Origin: an uncultured Muribaculaceae bacterium
GTDB taxonomy: Bacteria; Bacteroidota; Bacteroidia; Bacteroidales; Muribaculaceae
Direction: 5' to 3'
Assembly (NCBI GenBank): GCA_910586975.1
Contig: CAJUKX010000012.1
Location: forward strand, 1-64,000
Length of the DNA: 64,000 nt
Shown piece after piece: positions 43,079-54,900 of the stretch. Numbering within the stretch: the first letter of the stretch is position 1; each line of letters opens with the position of its first letter. A model generated the notes under the pieces. That model saw only the letters and a program-made list of their open reading frames with translations. It did no database searches and was not told the DNA's origin. A program made the position numbers and the translations under genes.

Positions 43079-43429
43079 TTAGGCGTTCTTAACGGTATCA
43101 ACGACAGCCTTGAAAGCTTCGGGATTGTTAAGAGCGAGGTCGGCGAGGACCTTACGGTTGATTTGGATACCTGCTTTGTGGATGAGGCCCATGAGCTGTG
43201 AGTAGCTGAGGCCGTGCATACGGGCAGCAGCGTTGATACGCTGAATCCACAGAGAGCGGAAGTTGCCCTTTTTGTCCTTACGGTCGCGATATGCGTAGGT
43301 AAGACCTTTTTCCCAAGTATTCTTGGCTACGGTCCATACATTACGGCGGCATCCGAAGTAGCCGCGGGTAAGTTTCAGGATTTTTTTACGACGTGCGCGT
43401 GAAGCGACGTGGTTGACTGATCTTGGCAT
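43079..43429 (-). CDS. rplT: 50S ribosomal protein L20
   Basis: 116 residues. Starts MPRSVNHVASRARRKKILKLTRGYFGCR and contains YAYRDRKDKKGNFRSLWIQRINAAAR, both standard for L20, which binds 23S rRNA and is needed for 50S assembly. Last gene of the thrS-infC-rpmI-rplT operon. In other bacteria L20 represses this operon; I see no certain L20 binding structure here, though there are 124 nt between rpmI and rplT. Confidence 0.97.
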   Translation of the reverse strand: MPRSVNHVASRARRKKILKLTRGYFGCRRNVWTVAKNTWEKGLTYAYRDRKDKKGNFRSLWIQRINAAARMHGLSYSQLMGLIHKAGIQINRKVLADLALNNPEAFKAVVDTVKNA

Positions 43430-43553
43430 TTTCTTTTTTACATTTTGAATGACAGCGGCTGCAGAAGCGCTTTGGAGCTGACCATTCGGTTAATAAAATT
43501 AGTTATAAAAACTTGCGATTTAAAATCTTGAGAAGATTGGCTCAGGCAGCTGT

Positions 43554-43751
43554 TTACTTGAGAGCGAGAAGTGACTTTACGCTGTTTTCGTCCACCTTAG
43601 CGATGAGAGCGAAGTGGTCGAGGTTGCGTTTTTGCTTCTTGGTCTTTTTAGTCAAGATGTGGCTGTGGTAAGCGTGTTTTCTCTTGATTTTTCCTGTTCC
43701 GGTAAGAGCGAATCTTTTTTTGGCACCGGAATTAGTTTTAATCTTCGGCAT
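43554..43751 (-). CDS. rpmI: 50S ribosomal protein L35
   Basis: 65 residues starting MPKIKTNSGAKKRFALTGTGKIKRK, with HAYHSHILTKKTKKQKRNL, the L35 signature. Member of the IF3-L35-L20 operon, 52 bp after infC. Confidence 0.97.
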   Translation of the reverse strand: MPKIKTNSGAKKRFALTGTGKIKRKHAYHSHILTKKTKKQKRNLDHFALIAKVDENSVKSLLALK

Positions 43752-43781
43752 TTTGTTAATTTATTTGAGTTGTATTGATAT

Positions 43782-43797
43782 GTGTCACGCGTGACAC
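43782..43797. repeat. Perfect 16-bp palindrome between infC and rpmI
   Basis: GTGTCACGCGTGACAC, a complete palindrome seven bases after the infC stop. In RNA it could form an 8-bp stem only with strain, so a DNA-binding or processing site is as likely as a hairpin. Confidence 0.4.
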
Positions 43798-43803
43798 GCT
43801 TTT

Positions 43804-44406
43804 TTATTTTTTCTTGGGCGCGAGCATGATAATCATTCTCTTGCCTTCGAGCAGAGGCATCTGCTCAACCTTTCCGTATTCCTCAAGGTCGTTGGCAAAG
43901 CGGAGCAGGAGTACCTCGCCTTGTTCCTTGAATAGGATGGAGCGGCCTTTGAAGAAGACGTAAGCCTTTACCTTGGCGCCTTCCTGAAGGAAGCCTATGG
44001 CATGCTTGAGCTTGAAGTTGTAGTCGTGGTCGTCGGTCTGGGGTCCGAAACGGATTTCCTTGACAACGACCTTCGATGCTTTGGCCTTGATTTCTTTCTG
44101 TTTCTTTTTCTGCTGGTAAAGATACTTCTGATAGTCGAGAATCTTGCAGACAGGGGGATCTGCCTGGGCAGAAATTTCAACGAGATCAAGTTCAAGCTCT
44201 TCGGCAATGGCGCGAGCCTGCTGAATGGTATAGATGCCTGGAGTCACATTATCTCCTACGAGACGCACTTCGCGTGCACGGATGTGCTCGTTTATATTGT
44301 TGGGGTCTTTGGCGTTACGGTCGGGTAAGCGACGGTCGCGCTGTTGCGGGCCTCTGTTGGCACCTTGTGGACGGGGTCCGGGGGTAAAGTGGGGTTTTTT
44401 CTCCAT
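43804..44406 (-). CDS. infC: Translation initiation factor IF-3
   Basis: 200 residues, longer than E. coli IF-3 by an N-terminal basic extension (about residues 1-35) rich in Pro, Arg and Gln. The N domain has INEHIRAREVRLVGDN; the linker and C domain show PPVCKILDYQKYLYQQKKKQKE and IRFGPQTDDHDYNFKLKHA. It binds the 30S subunit and proofreads initiation. The start is ATG, unlike the AUU of E. coli infC, so IF-3 autoregulation through the start codon is not expected. Nine bases after thrS. Confidence 0.96.
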   Translation of the reverse strand: MEKKPHFTPGPRPQGANRGPQQRDRRLPDRNAKDPNNINEHIRAREVRLVGDNVTPGIYTIQQARAIAEELELDLVEISAQADPPVCKILDYQKYLYQQKKKQKEIKAKASKVVVKEIRFGPQTDDHDYNFKLKHAIGFLQEGAKVKAYVFFKGRSILFKEQGEVLLLRFANDLEEYGKVEQMPLLEGKRMIIMLAPKKK

Positions 44407-44415
44407 TCAGTAGGG

Positions 44416-46353
44416 TTATTGATTAATTGATTCGTTCACCTCGCGGGTAATTTGCTCTACAAAGGTAGCAATTTTCATCGAACCTTGATCACCTTCTCCC
44501 TGTTTTCTTACAGAAATTTCGCCGTTTGCCTGTTCTTTTTCGCCAACGACGAGCAGATATGGGATGCGTTTGAGCTCGTTGTCGCGAATTTTGCGTCCGA
44601 TTTTTTCGTTTCGATCGTCTACAATCGCACGGATATCGGCCTGTTCAAGCTCGGCCATTACCTTGTAGGCATAGTCGTTGAACTTCTCTGAGATGGGCAG
44701 TACAACTACCTGCTCGGGGGTGAGCCACAGGGGGAAGCGGCCTGCAGTGTGTTCGAGGAGCACAGCTACAAAACGTTCCATTGATCCGAAGGGAGCGCGG
44801 TGTATCATCACGGGACGGTGCTTCTGGTTGTCGGCGCCGGTGTATTCGAGCTGGAAACGCTCGGGCAGGTTGTAGTCTACCTGAATTGTACCAAGCTGCC
44901 AGCGGCGGCCTATGGCGTCCTTGACCATGAAGTCGAGCTTGGGACCATAGAATGCTGCTTCGCCAAGTTCGGTACGGGCGTTCAGACCCTTTTCGGCGCA
45001 GGCTTCGATGATGGCTTGCTCGGCCAGGTGCCAGTTTTCGTCAGAACCGATGTACTTTTCCTTGTGCTGGGGATCGCGGAGTGAAATCTGGGCTTCGAAG
45101 TTATCGAATTTGAGAGCTTTAAAGATGTAGAATATAATGTCCATCACCTTGAGGAACTCGTCCTTGATCTGGTCGGGCGCACAGAAGATGTGGGCATCGT
45201 CCTGCGTAAAACCACGTACGCGGGTGAGGCCGTGGAGCTCACCGCTCTGTTCGTAGCGGTAAACTGTTCCGAATTCAGCCAGGCGCAGGGGCAGGTCGCG
45301 GTATGAGCGGGGCAGAGCGCGGAATATTTCGCAGTGGTGGGGGCAGTTCATCGGCTTGAGCAGGTATTCCTCGCCTTCCTGGGGTGTGTGGATGGGCTGG
45401 AATGAGTCTTTGCCGTATTTGGCATAGTGGCCTGAGGTCACATAGAGCATCTTGTTGCCGATGTGGGGTGTGATAACCTGCAGGTAGCCGTACTTTTTCT
45501 GAATCTTGCGGAGGAACTGCTCGAGGCGGTCGCGCAGAGCGGCACCCTTGGGAAGCCACAGGGGCAGACCGGCACCCACGTTCTGTGAGAATGCAAAGAG
45601 TTCCATTTCCTTGCCGAGCTTGCGGTGGTCGCGCTTCTTGGCTTCTTCGAGCAAGGCGAGGTATTCGTCGAGCATCTTCTTTTTGGGGAATGTGATGCCG
45701 TATACACGAACGAGCTGGTTGCGCTTTTCGTCGCCGCGCCAGTAAGCACCGGCGAGCGATGTTATCTTTACTGCCTTGATGGGGGCGGTGTTGGGGATAT
45801 GCGGGCCTCGGCAGAGGTCGGTGAAGTTGCCCTGGGTGTATGTGGTGATGTGGCCGTCTTCGAGCTCGGAGATAAGTTCGCACTTATATTCCTCGCCGCG
45901 GTCACCGAAGAGCTTGAGCGCATCGGCTTTGGAGATATCCTTGCGCACGATTTCTTCTTTGCTGCGGGCAAGCTCCAGCATTTTATTTTCGATTTTTGTA
46001 AAATCTTCGGAGGTGATTGTGTGTCCGGCGGGGTCGATGTCATAATAGAAACCGTTTTCGATAGCCGGACCGATGCCGAACTTCACGCCGGGATATAGTT
46101 CCTGAAGGGCTTCGGCAAGCAGGTGGGCAGATGAGTGCCAGAATGCGTGCTTGCCTTCGGCGTCATCCCACTTGAAGAGTTTAATGGCGGCATCGTTGTC
46201 GATGGGACGGCTGAGATCCCATTCCTGGCCGTCAACGCTTGCAGCGAGAACATCCTCAGCGAGACGAGGGCTGATTGACTTGGCGATTTCAAGCGGAGTG
46301 ATACCGGCTTCAAATTGCTTCACGCTGTTGTCGGGAAATGTAATGTTTATCAT
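44416..46353 (-). CDS. thrS: Threonyl-tRNA synthetase
   Basis: 645 residues. TGS domain (about 1-62), editing domain with HSSAHLLAEAL (about 70) and the later HITTYTQGNFTDLCRGPH, then the class II core with motif 2 (FRYEQSGEL-like TVYRYEQSGELHGLTRVRGFTQDDAHIFC) and motif 3 (IHRAPFGSMERFVAVLLEH), and the anticodon domain. First gene of the operon with infC, rpmI and rplT. Its leader is about 60 nt, too short for a T-box. Confidence 0.97.
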   Translation of the reverse strand: MINITFPDNSVKQFEAGITPLEIAKSISPRLAEDVLAASVDGQEWDLSRPIDNDAAIKLFKWDDAEGKHAFWHSSAHLLAEALQELYPGVKFGIGPAIENGFYYDIDPAGHTITSEDFTKIENKMLELARSKEEIVRKDISKADALKLFGDRGEEYKCELISELEDGHITTYTQGNFTDLCRGPHIPNTAPIKAVKITSLAGAYWRGDEKRNQLVRVYGITFPKKKMLDEYLALLEEAKKRDHRKLGKEMELFAFSQNVGAGLPLWLPKGAALRDRLEQFLRKIQKKYGYLQVITPHIGNKMLYVTSGHYAKYGKDSFQPIHTPQEGEEYLLKPMNCPHHCEIFRALPRSYRDLPLRLAEFGTVYRYEQSGELHGLTRVRGFTQDDAHIFCAPDQIKDEFLKVMDIIFYIFKALKFDNFEAQISLRDPQHKEKYIGSDENWHLAEQAIIEACAEKGLNARTELGEAAFYGPKLDFMVKDAIGRRWQLGTIQVDYNLPERFQLEYTGADNQKHRPVMIHRAPFGSMERFVAVLLEHTAGRFPLWLTPEQVVVLPISEKFNDYAYKVMAELEQADIRAIVDDRNEKIGRKIRDNELKRIPYLLVVGEKEQANGEISVRKQGEGDQGSMKIATFVEQITREVNESINQ

Positions 46354-46417
46354 TTTTAAAGTATTGATTTATTGCTGATTAAGGTATACAAGGGCTTAAT
46401 CGGCTATTTTGTGGCCA

Positions 46418-46425
46418 CAAAGTTA
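46418..46425 (-). promoter_or_regulatory. -7 element of the thrS operon promoter
   Basis: TAACTTTG on the minus strand, 64 bp before the thrS ATG. No TTTG at the expected upstream distance. Confidence 0.55.
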
Positions 46426-46529
46426 GCGATTTTTTTTGGATTTTGCACTATTTTAGAGCCTGATTTTGCGATGATTCCACGCTGAATTTTCATAGATTGG
46501 AGAATCGGCGCCAATTCTCTGATTTACAT

Positions 46530-46560
46530 AAAAATGGCCGACGCTTCGGGCGCCGGCCAT
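46530..46560 (-). terminator. Terminator after ftsH
   Basis: On the minus strand ATGGCCG pairs with CGGCCAT around a GC-rich loop region, followed by TTTTTA; it starts 10 bp after the ftsH stop. Confidence 0.7.
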
Positions 46561-46569
46561 ATATGGCGT

Positions 46570-48678
<2,109 letters not shown>

Positions 48679-48740
48679 AATGGAGTAATTAACAGTTCTT
48701 TGTAAACAAAGCGCTTGGATGATGAATTAAACGGTCTCTG

Positions 48741-48760
48741 AGAGCGTGTTTGAATTTAAC
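48741..48760 (+). repeat. Solitary copy of the terminal repeat AGAGyGTGTTTGAATTTAAC
   Basis: One base different from the terminal repeat of the 212-bp element at 23584-23795. It stands alone between ftsH and rsfS, 7 bp from the rsfS stop, with no second arm nearby. Confidence 0.55.
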
Positions 48761-48766
48761 GCAGTC

Positions 48767-49129
48767 TCAGTCGAGATCGGGGTATTCTGTAATGACGGCG
48801 TCATTCCAAAGTTCTTCAAGATTGTATCGTGTACGGGCGTCGGGCAGGAAGATATGAACCCATACATCGCCATAATCAAGCACAACCCATTGCGAGTCGT
48901 CGTGGGCACCGTCGCTGTTGAAGGGCTTTATGCCAGCGTCTTTTTGCAGGCGGTCGCGCAGATGGTCGGCTATGGCACCTACCTGGGTGGTTGAAGAACC
49001 TTCTGCTATGATGAATGCCCGGGCTGAGGCTCCCGGTATGTTTTCGAGATCGACAAGTGTGATGGCACGTCCCTTACGGTCGCGGATAGCGTCGATTATA
49101 AGTTCACGGATATCGGTGATTTCAGTCAT
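48767..49129 (-). CDS. rsfS: Ribosomal silencing factor RsfS
   Basis: 120 residues of the Iojap/RsfS family. Motifs: IIDAIRDRKGRAITLVDLENIPGASARAFIIAEG (about 10-43), GDVWVHIFLPDARTRYNLEELWNDA (about 86-110). It binds L14 and blocks subunit joining under starvation. It lies directly upstream of ftsH. A TAnnTTTG element (49169-49176, minus strand) may be its promoter. Confidence 0.94.
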   Translation of the reverse strand: MTEITDIRELIIDAIRDRKGRAITLVDLENIPGASARAFIIAEGSSTTQVGAIADHLRDRLQKDAGIKPFNSDGAHDDSQWVVLDYGDVWVHIFLPDARTRYNLEELWNDAVITEYPDLD

Positions 49130-49265
49130 TCAAATAGAATATATCGAGGATGAATTTTTAAAATACGACAAATGTACGAATAAAATGGCAAATGTTAAAA
49201 TTTTAAGTGCCATTCATTATTAAAACAAGTTAAAAGCTAAAAAGATTGGTATAAGGATGAGGTTT

Positions 49266-50519
49266 TCATTCGTAGCGCATGGTTGAAGCCGGGTCGATGT
49301 GTGCGGCCATACGTGCCGGAAGTATGAGTATGAGCCATGCACCGAGGGCTACTCCGGCATTGAGCGCGAGGATGCTTATCCTGTTTATCTCAAACGGGAC
49401 GTATGCCAGATAGTACATGTGGGGGTCGAGGGGCAGGAAGTGAGTGGCATTCTGAATGAGCATCAGCCCTATGGCAAGAACATTGCCGATGATCATGCCC
49501 AATCCTACGAGCCGCAATGCCGTGTAGACAAAGATTCGGCTTACCTGACGGCGTGTGGCTCCTATTGCCCGCAGCAATCCTATGGTGGGTACACGGTCGA
49601 GGATGATTATGAAAAGACTTGATATGAGTGTGAATGTTGCCACGCATATCATCAGTATGAATATTACTACTACATTGGTGTCAAGGAGGTCGAGCCAGCT
49701 GAAAAACAGCGCCCCCGAGTTATAAACGTTGTTCACCGGATATACACCCGATATCTCGCCGCGGCTGTAGGCTTCGAGCAATGCTGCCTGTAGTTTTTCG
49801 GTAGCCGGGATTATGGCCTTGGTGTCAATGCCTTCAATGGCGACGGATGTGCATGTGCTGTCGCCGCCCTCTCCCAGTCGTTGCATCAGTGGCAGCGATG
49901 TATATACGATGGCATCATCGTATTCGCCAAAGTTTGACTGATAAAGCCCCGAGATGTAAACCCTGCGCATTTTGGGCTGCTCGTTTACGAAGAAGTAGAG
50001 GTATACCTTATCGCCGGTGTCAAGGTTTAGCTTGTCGGCCATGGGGCGCGAGATCACTATGCTGTCTACGGCTGCCGTGTCGGCATAGTCGGGCCATGTG
50101 CCGGCGGTGAGAATGCTCTTTTCGAATGAATTGTCATGAGCCTTGCCGTGTGAGATGCATTGAATTGCCATGAAGTCGTCGTCGGTCTTGAGTATGGCAT
50201 GGCGCGTGAAGGCCGGCACGGGCTTGGAGCCGGGCAGCGTACGGGTGATTATAGAGCTTAGGGTGTCGGATATGCAAAGCTCGTTGTCGGATGTAGCCGA
50301 GTAGTAGTCGTAAGAAGGTAATACTACTACATTGTCGTCAAACCCCATAACCTTGCGCTCGATCTCGTGCTTGAAACCTGAAGCCACAGCAAGGCTAAGC
50401 TCCATCACCATGAGTGCGAGAGCTACCCCGGCCACTGCTATCACCACGCCTGTAGCGGTGCTGGCCGGTGCATTATGTCGTAGCCTTATGCGGTTTGAAA
50501 ACCAGTAGCTGAAATTCAT
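49266..50519 (-). CDS. FtsX-like ABC permease (LolC/LolE or MacB type)
   Basis: 417 residues. One membrane helix at about 21-45 (GVVIAVAGVALALMVMELSL), a large periplasmic MacB-like domain (about 60-270) and three C-terminal helices from about 280 (VVVIFILMICVATFTLISSLFI, IIGNVLAIGLMLI, and the last near 395). The FtsX domain contains VPTIGLLRAIGATRRQVSRIFVY (about 310-332), the coupling helix that contacts the ATPase. No ATPase gene is adjacent. It might work in lipoprotein transport (LolCDE). It lies 34 bp after feoB on the same strand. Confidence 0.85.
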   Translation of the reverse strand: MNFSYWFSNRIRLRHNAPASTATGVVIAVAGVALALMVMELSLAVASGFKHEIERKVMGFDDNVVVLPSYDYYSATSDNELCISDTLSSIITRTLPGSKPVPAFTRHAILKTDDDFMAIQCISHGKAHDNSFEKSILTAGTWPDYADTAAVDSIVISRPMADKLNLDTGDKVYLYFFVNEQPKMRRVYISGLYQSNFGEYDDAIVYTSLPLMQRLGEGGDSTCTSVAIEGIDTKAIIPATEKLQAALLEAYSRGEISGVYPVNNVYNSGALFFSWLDLLDTNVVVIFILMICVATFTLISSLFIIILDRVPTIGLLRAIGATRRQVSRIFVYTALRLVGLGMIIGNVLAIGLMLIQNATHFLPLDPHMYYLAYVPFEINRISILALNAGVALGAWLILILPARMAAHIDPASTMRYE

Positions 50520-50553
50520 TGGAGCTTGTTCATATTTAGGATTAAAGCGCTAC

Positions 50554-52971
50554 TTATAGGAGCAGAGCCAATTGATAAACTACAAAAGCAACAATCCAGG
50601 CCACCAAAGTGTTGTAGACGACGCTGAATGCTCCATAGCGCCAATCACCGCTTTCGCGTACTATGGCAGTGACAGTGGCCATGCAGGGGCAGTAGAGCAA
50701 TATGAATACCAGGAAAGCCAGGGCCGAGGCCGCTGTGAAATCAGGTTTGCCGTCGGGTCCGGGAGCCGAAAGACGCTCGCCGAGGCTCTGGTTGGTGAAG
50801 GCTTCGTCGTCGGTGTACAGCACACCCAGAGTCGACACCACAATTTCTTTTGCAGGTACACCGGCCAGAGCGGCCACTGTTGAACGCCATGTGAACCCGA
50901 GCGGTTCCATGACGGGATTAACTATCTTGCCGAGCGCTTCGAGATAAGAGTCACGCGAGAGATCTACCGTTGTTGAGTACGAAGCCGGGTCGGTGTGTGT
51001 TGCAGTATCGTCATGTCGGGGGAAATAATTGAGCGCCCATACTATAATGCTTGCAAAAAGTATGATTCCACCCATCTTTTTGAGGTATTGCACACCCTTT
51101 GACCATGTATGCTTCATTGAGCCTTTGAATGTGGGCATGCGGTAGGGAGGCAGCTCCATTACAAAGGGCGTTTCGTCTTTATGGAAGAAGAACCGGCGCA
51201 GCAGGCGTGCCGTGAGTACGGCTATAGCTATGCCGAGTACGTACAGCCCCAGAAATACCAATGCTGCGTATGAGTAGAAGAATGTACCGATGAGCAGCAC
51301 GTACAGCGGCAGGCGGGCCGAGCACGACATGAACGGATTGATGAGTATGGTGATTAGGCGGCTCGACCGGCTCTCGATGGTGCGGGTGGCTATTATGGCC
51401 GGTACATTGCAGCCAAAGCCCATTATAAGAGGGATAAATGATTTGCCGTGCAGCCCCACCCGGTGCATTATCTTATCCATGATGAATGCCGCTCGTGCCA
51501 TATAACCCGAGTCTTCCATGAAAGATATGCAGAAGTATAGTATAAGTATGTTGGGCAGGAATACTATAACACCGCCTACACCGCCTATTATACCGTCGGC
51601 AACGAGGTCTTTCAGTATTCCGTCGGGCATATAGGTCTTGACTAATACGCTCAGGTTTTCGACAAGGGTCTCAATCCAGTCCATAGGATACTGGCCCACA
51701 AAGAATGTAGCCCAGAATATGAAGAACATTATGAGCAGGAATATGGGGAAGCCAAACAGCTTATTGGTAACAATGGCGTCGATGATGGTGGTTGATTGTT
51801 GATTGGAGCGTTCTCCGGCCTGCATTGTTTCAGCAAGGGCGCCTGCTATGTAACCATATTTTTCGGCTGCGATGATCGAGGATATGTCTTCCTGCATGAT
51901 GCGCTCAAGGTCGTTGCGCAGATAGTTGCGTTTTTCTACCAGGTTGTCGTAATTGTCGGCATCGCGCAGCAAGCGTTCAACCTCGGTGTCGCCTTCGATG
52001 AATTTAATGGCAAGGTATCGGGGTGAGAAGTGTCGTCCGATTTTTGGTTGGGCCTTGATCATGTCGATGAGTATTCTCAAGGCTTTCTCAATGTCGTTGT
52101 TCAGGGTTACGTGTACGTGGCGTACATTCTCGTTTTTACCCTCGTACACATTTATCACAGTATCAAGCAGGGCGTTGATTCCTTCGCCGTTGCGGGCTAC
52201 CACGGGTACCATGGGCACGCCGATCATGCCGCCAAGCTCCTTGTAATTGAGGTTGGCGCCCGATGCTTGTAGCTCGTCATACATATTTAAGGCAATGACC
52301 ATGGACCGGTCCATGTCTATAAGCTCGGTGGTCAGATATAGGTTGCGCTCAAGATTTGATGCGTCGACCACGTTGATTATTATATCCGGATTGTTTTCGC
52401 GCAGATATTTGCGCACATACAGCTCTTCGGGGGAGTATGCGGCCAGTGAATAAGTGCCGGGAAGGTCAGACAGGCGAATGTTGTAACCTCGATATTCAAA
52501 GAAAGTGGTTTTGATGTCGACGGTGACTCCGCCGTAATTGCCCACATGTTCGCGCGAACCCGACAGACAGTTGTAAAGCGATGTCTTGCCGCAGTTGGGG
52601 TTTCCAATCAGAGCAATGTTGATGGTACGGCTTGCATGGTCGATGCGTGAATCAGAATTGAGCGTGTCGGATTGTTGATGGCGGGCAGTGTGCTCGTCAC
52701 CATGCGATTTGTCATTAGCGGTGATGTGTGAAGACTCATCATCGTTATCAATTTTTATGACTTCAATCATTTCGGCCTCTGCACGACGCAGCGACACTGC
52801 ATATCCAAGCAGTTCATATTTGATAGGGTCTTTGAGTGGCGCGTCGAGTAGCACCTTTACTTCGCGACCGCGTACAAATCCCATCTCGATAACGCGCTTT
52901 CTGAACGCACCATGGCCGAGAATCTTTACCACAACTCCGGTTTCACCGGTCTTTAGTTCCGACAGTTTCAC
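50554..52971 (-). CDS. feoB: Fused FeoA-FeoB ferrous iron transporter
   Basis: About 805 residues from the GTG at 52971, which gives MKLSELKTGETG, the usual start of FeoA. Two TTG codons at 52977 and 53025 would extend it and cannot be excluded. The FeoA SH3-like domain (about 1-70) is followed by an acidic/His-rich linker and the FeoB G domain: GNPNCGKTSLYN (P-loop, about 120-131), DLPGTYSLAAYSPEE and ALNMYDE. The C-terminus has the two Gate-type repeats with about eight membrane helices; the Cys motif CSARLPLYVLLIGTFF is in the middle of the pore region. It imports Fe2+. A dispersed repeat element lies just upstream. Confidence 0.93.
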   Translation of the reverse strand: MKLSELKTGETGVVVKILGHGAFRKRVIEMGFVRGREVKVLLDAPLKDPIKYELLGYAVSLRRAEAEMIEVIKIDNDDESSHITANDKSHGDEHTARHQQSDTLNSDSRIDHASRTINIALIGNPNCGKTSLYNCLSGSREHVGNYGGVTVDIKTTFFEYRGYNIRLSDLPGTYSLAAYSPEELYVRKYLRENNPDIIINVVDASNLERNLYLTTELIDMDRSMVIALNMYDELQASGANLNYKELGGMIGVPMVPVVARNGEGINALLDTVINVYEGKNENVRHVHVTLNNDIEKALRILIDMIKAQPKIGRHFSPRYLAIKFIEGDTEVERLLRDADNYDNLVEKRNYLRNDLERIMQEDISSIIAAEKYGYIAGALAETMQAGERSNQQSTTIIDAIVTNKLFGFPIFLLIMFFIFWATFFVGQYPMDWIETLVENLSVLVKTYMPDGILKDLVADGIIGGVGGVIVFLPNILILYFCISFMEDSGYMARAAFIMDKIMHRVGLHGKSFIPLIMGFGCNVPAIIATRTIESRSSRLITILINPFMSCSARLPLYVLLIGTFFYSYAALVFLGLYVLGIAIAVLTARLLRRFFFHKDETPFVMELPPYRMPTFKGSMKHTWSKGVQYLKKMGGIILFASIIVWALNYFPRHDDTATHTDPASYSTTVDLSRDSYLEALGKIVNPVMEPLGFTWRSTVAALAGVPAKEIVVSTLGVLYTDDEAFTNQSLGERLSAPGPDGKPDFTAASALAFLVFILLYCPCMATVTAIVRESGDWRYGAFSVVYNTLVAWIVAFVVYQLALLL

Positions 52972-53047
52972 TTTCAAGTCTAATTTATCAAGTGCAAAGG
53001 TCGAAAAAAAACGCCAAATATGCAAGCTTATTTAAACTAATTTTAAA

Positions 53048-53179
53048 TAAGTAATCATAGAAAAATAGTTTATATCATCTGCTTGCCTTATGAACGCATC
53101 TTCAACCCTCTTCATCGTATTGAATCTTCTGTCCCTAAGACGGCGCATATAATATAAACTATTTTCCAAAGCTCACTTA
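53048..53179. repeat. Dispersed palindromic element, copy 2 (132 bp, internal deletion)
   Basis: The same element as at 42328 and 56707, but 34 bp shorter. The missing part is one of two CCCTCTTCATCG copies plus the sequence between them, as expected for recombination between short direct repeats. The ends are intact. It lies upstream of feoB; the remaining 160 bp up to 53342 hold no feature I recognise. Confidence 0.8.
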
Positions 53180-53342
53180 AGTCAGCAATGGCTTTTTTGT
53201 TTGTATTATATATGCCCATCAGGCAAGGAGGTGATATGGACAATTGATTGTGTTTTGTGGTTTGCCAATTCTGTTATAATATAATTGAGTTTGTGCCAAT
53301 GGTATAAAGGATTATGGAATTAGAATGAATTATATATGCGAA

Positions 53343-53855
53343 TCATTCTAACTCCATCATGTCGAAGAACATTAATCTCGTATGATCGTTTTCTTCTTTT
53401 TGAGTAAGTTTTACAAAGCCATTCTTTTCGTAAAAGTTAACAGCGGTAAGATACGCATCCACAGTAATGAACCTGAAGGCAGAGTAATTACTGTCGGTAT
53501 CGAGCATATCTTTAATGAGATTTATCAGCTTTGTACCTATATGCAGTCCTCTATGTTTTGATGATACAGCTAATCTGCCAATCTTTATTGCAGGGTAACT
53601 GCTGAATTTCTTTCCATCCGGAAAACGGTTCTTGATTTTCCTCCACTGGTTATTTGTTACTTCTTGCTTACTGATTTTATCGTTCAATAATCAAAAGTAT
53701 GCAGCAATATGACCTTCATCCTCAAGTAAGAAAGAGTTGGCAATACGTTTGTTAAGGAAGCTCTTGGCATCCTCTACAAGAAAATTGTTCAAATCTTCAT
53801 CACCACAGTCAAAGTTGGCGAGATTTGACTCGGCGGTTAGCCTGACAAGCTTCAT
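53343..53855 (-). pseudogene. GNAT-family toxin-like acetyltransferase with in-frame TGA
   Basis: 170 codons if read through. From the ATG at 53855 the frame gives MKLVRLTAESNLANFDCGDE, FLNKRIANSFLLEDEGHIAAYF, then TGA at 53693-53691 (codon 55), then the same frame continues LLNDKISKQEV to a normal stop. The rest has the GNAT fold: KIGRLAVSSKHRGLHIGTKLINL with the acetyl-CoA loop R-G-x-H-I-G-T, and FRFITVDAYLTAVNFYEKNGF. Full-length homologues are toxins that acetylate aminoacyl-tRNA or are partners of small antitoxins. The stop probably inactivates this one. It starts one base after the antitoxin stop. Confidence 0.75.
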
Positions 53856-53856
53856 C

Positions 53857-54027
53857 TTACAGGCAGACGGTTATTAATTTTTTAGCTTCTTTGACAGCTT
53901 CTTTGAGCAAGCGCGTATTTTCGGCACGTTGCTCCTTGGTGAGATTTTCCACTTCCCGCATTCTTTCCTCAAAACGGATGGCATCTTCACCGGTCAAAAT
54001 AGGGGTTTCGGCTATAGGTCTTGCCAT
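53857..54027 (-). CDS. Small antitoxin of the GNAT module (56 aa)
   Basis: 56 residues, below most automatic length cut-offs. MARPIAETPILTGEDAIRFEERMRE starts the protein; the rest is a highly charged helix (ENLTKEQRAENTRLLKEAVKEAKK) typical of short antitoxins. It ends one base before the ATG of the GNAT gene, showing an operon and probable translational coupling. It has no obvious DNA-binding domain, though the N-terminal 20 residues could be a short strand. It is intact even though the toxin has a stop codon. Confidence 0.75.
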   Translation of the reverse strand: MARPIAETPILTGEDAIRFEERMREVENLTKEQRAENTRLLKEAVKEAKKLITVCL

Positions 54028-54133
54028 AATTGTTTATCTGTTAATTTATTCGTTTACAAAGATACAACAAATTTCTGATACATTTGGTCATTGATATAAT
54101 AAATATTTTGCAGTGCATCAGTTTTGCAAACAG

Positions 54134-54160
54134 CAAGAGCCGCTCAGTGGGCGGCTCTTG
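54134..54160 (-). terminator. Hairpin after the rprXY operon
   Basis: CAAGAGCCGC (54134-54143) pairs with GCGGCTCTTG (54151-54160). No good T-run follows on the minus strand. Confidence 0.5.
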
Positions 54161-54187
54161 ATATTGGTGGGTTAAATGGAGGCTTTA

Positions 54188-54895
<708 letters not shown>

Positions 54896-54900
54896 AATTA

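Noticed and set aside
46354..46425. T-box regulation of thrS
   Set aside because: The leader of about 60 nt is too short and lacks the T-box sequence.
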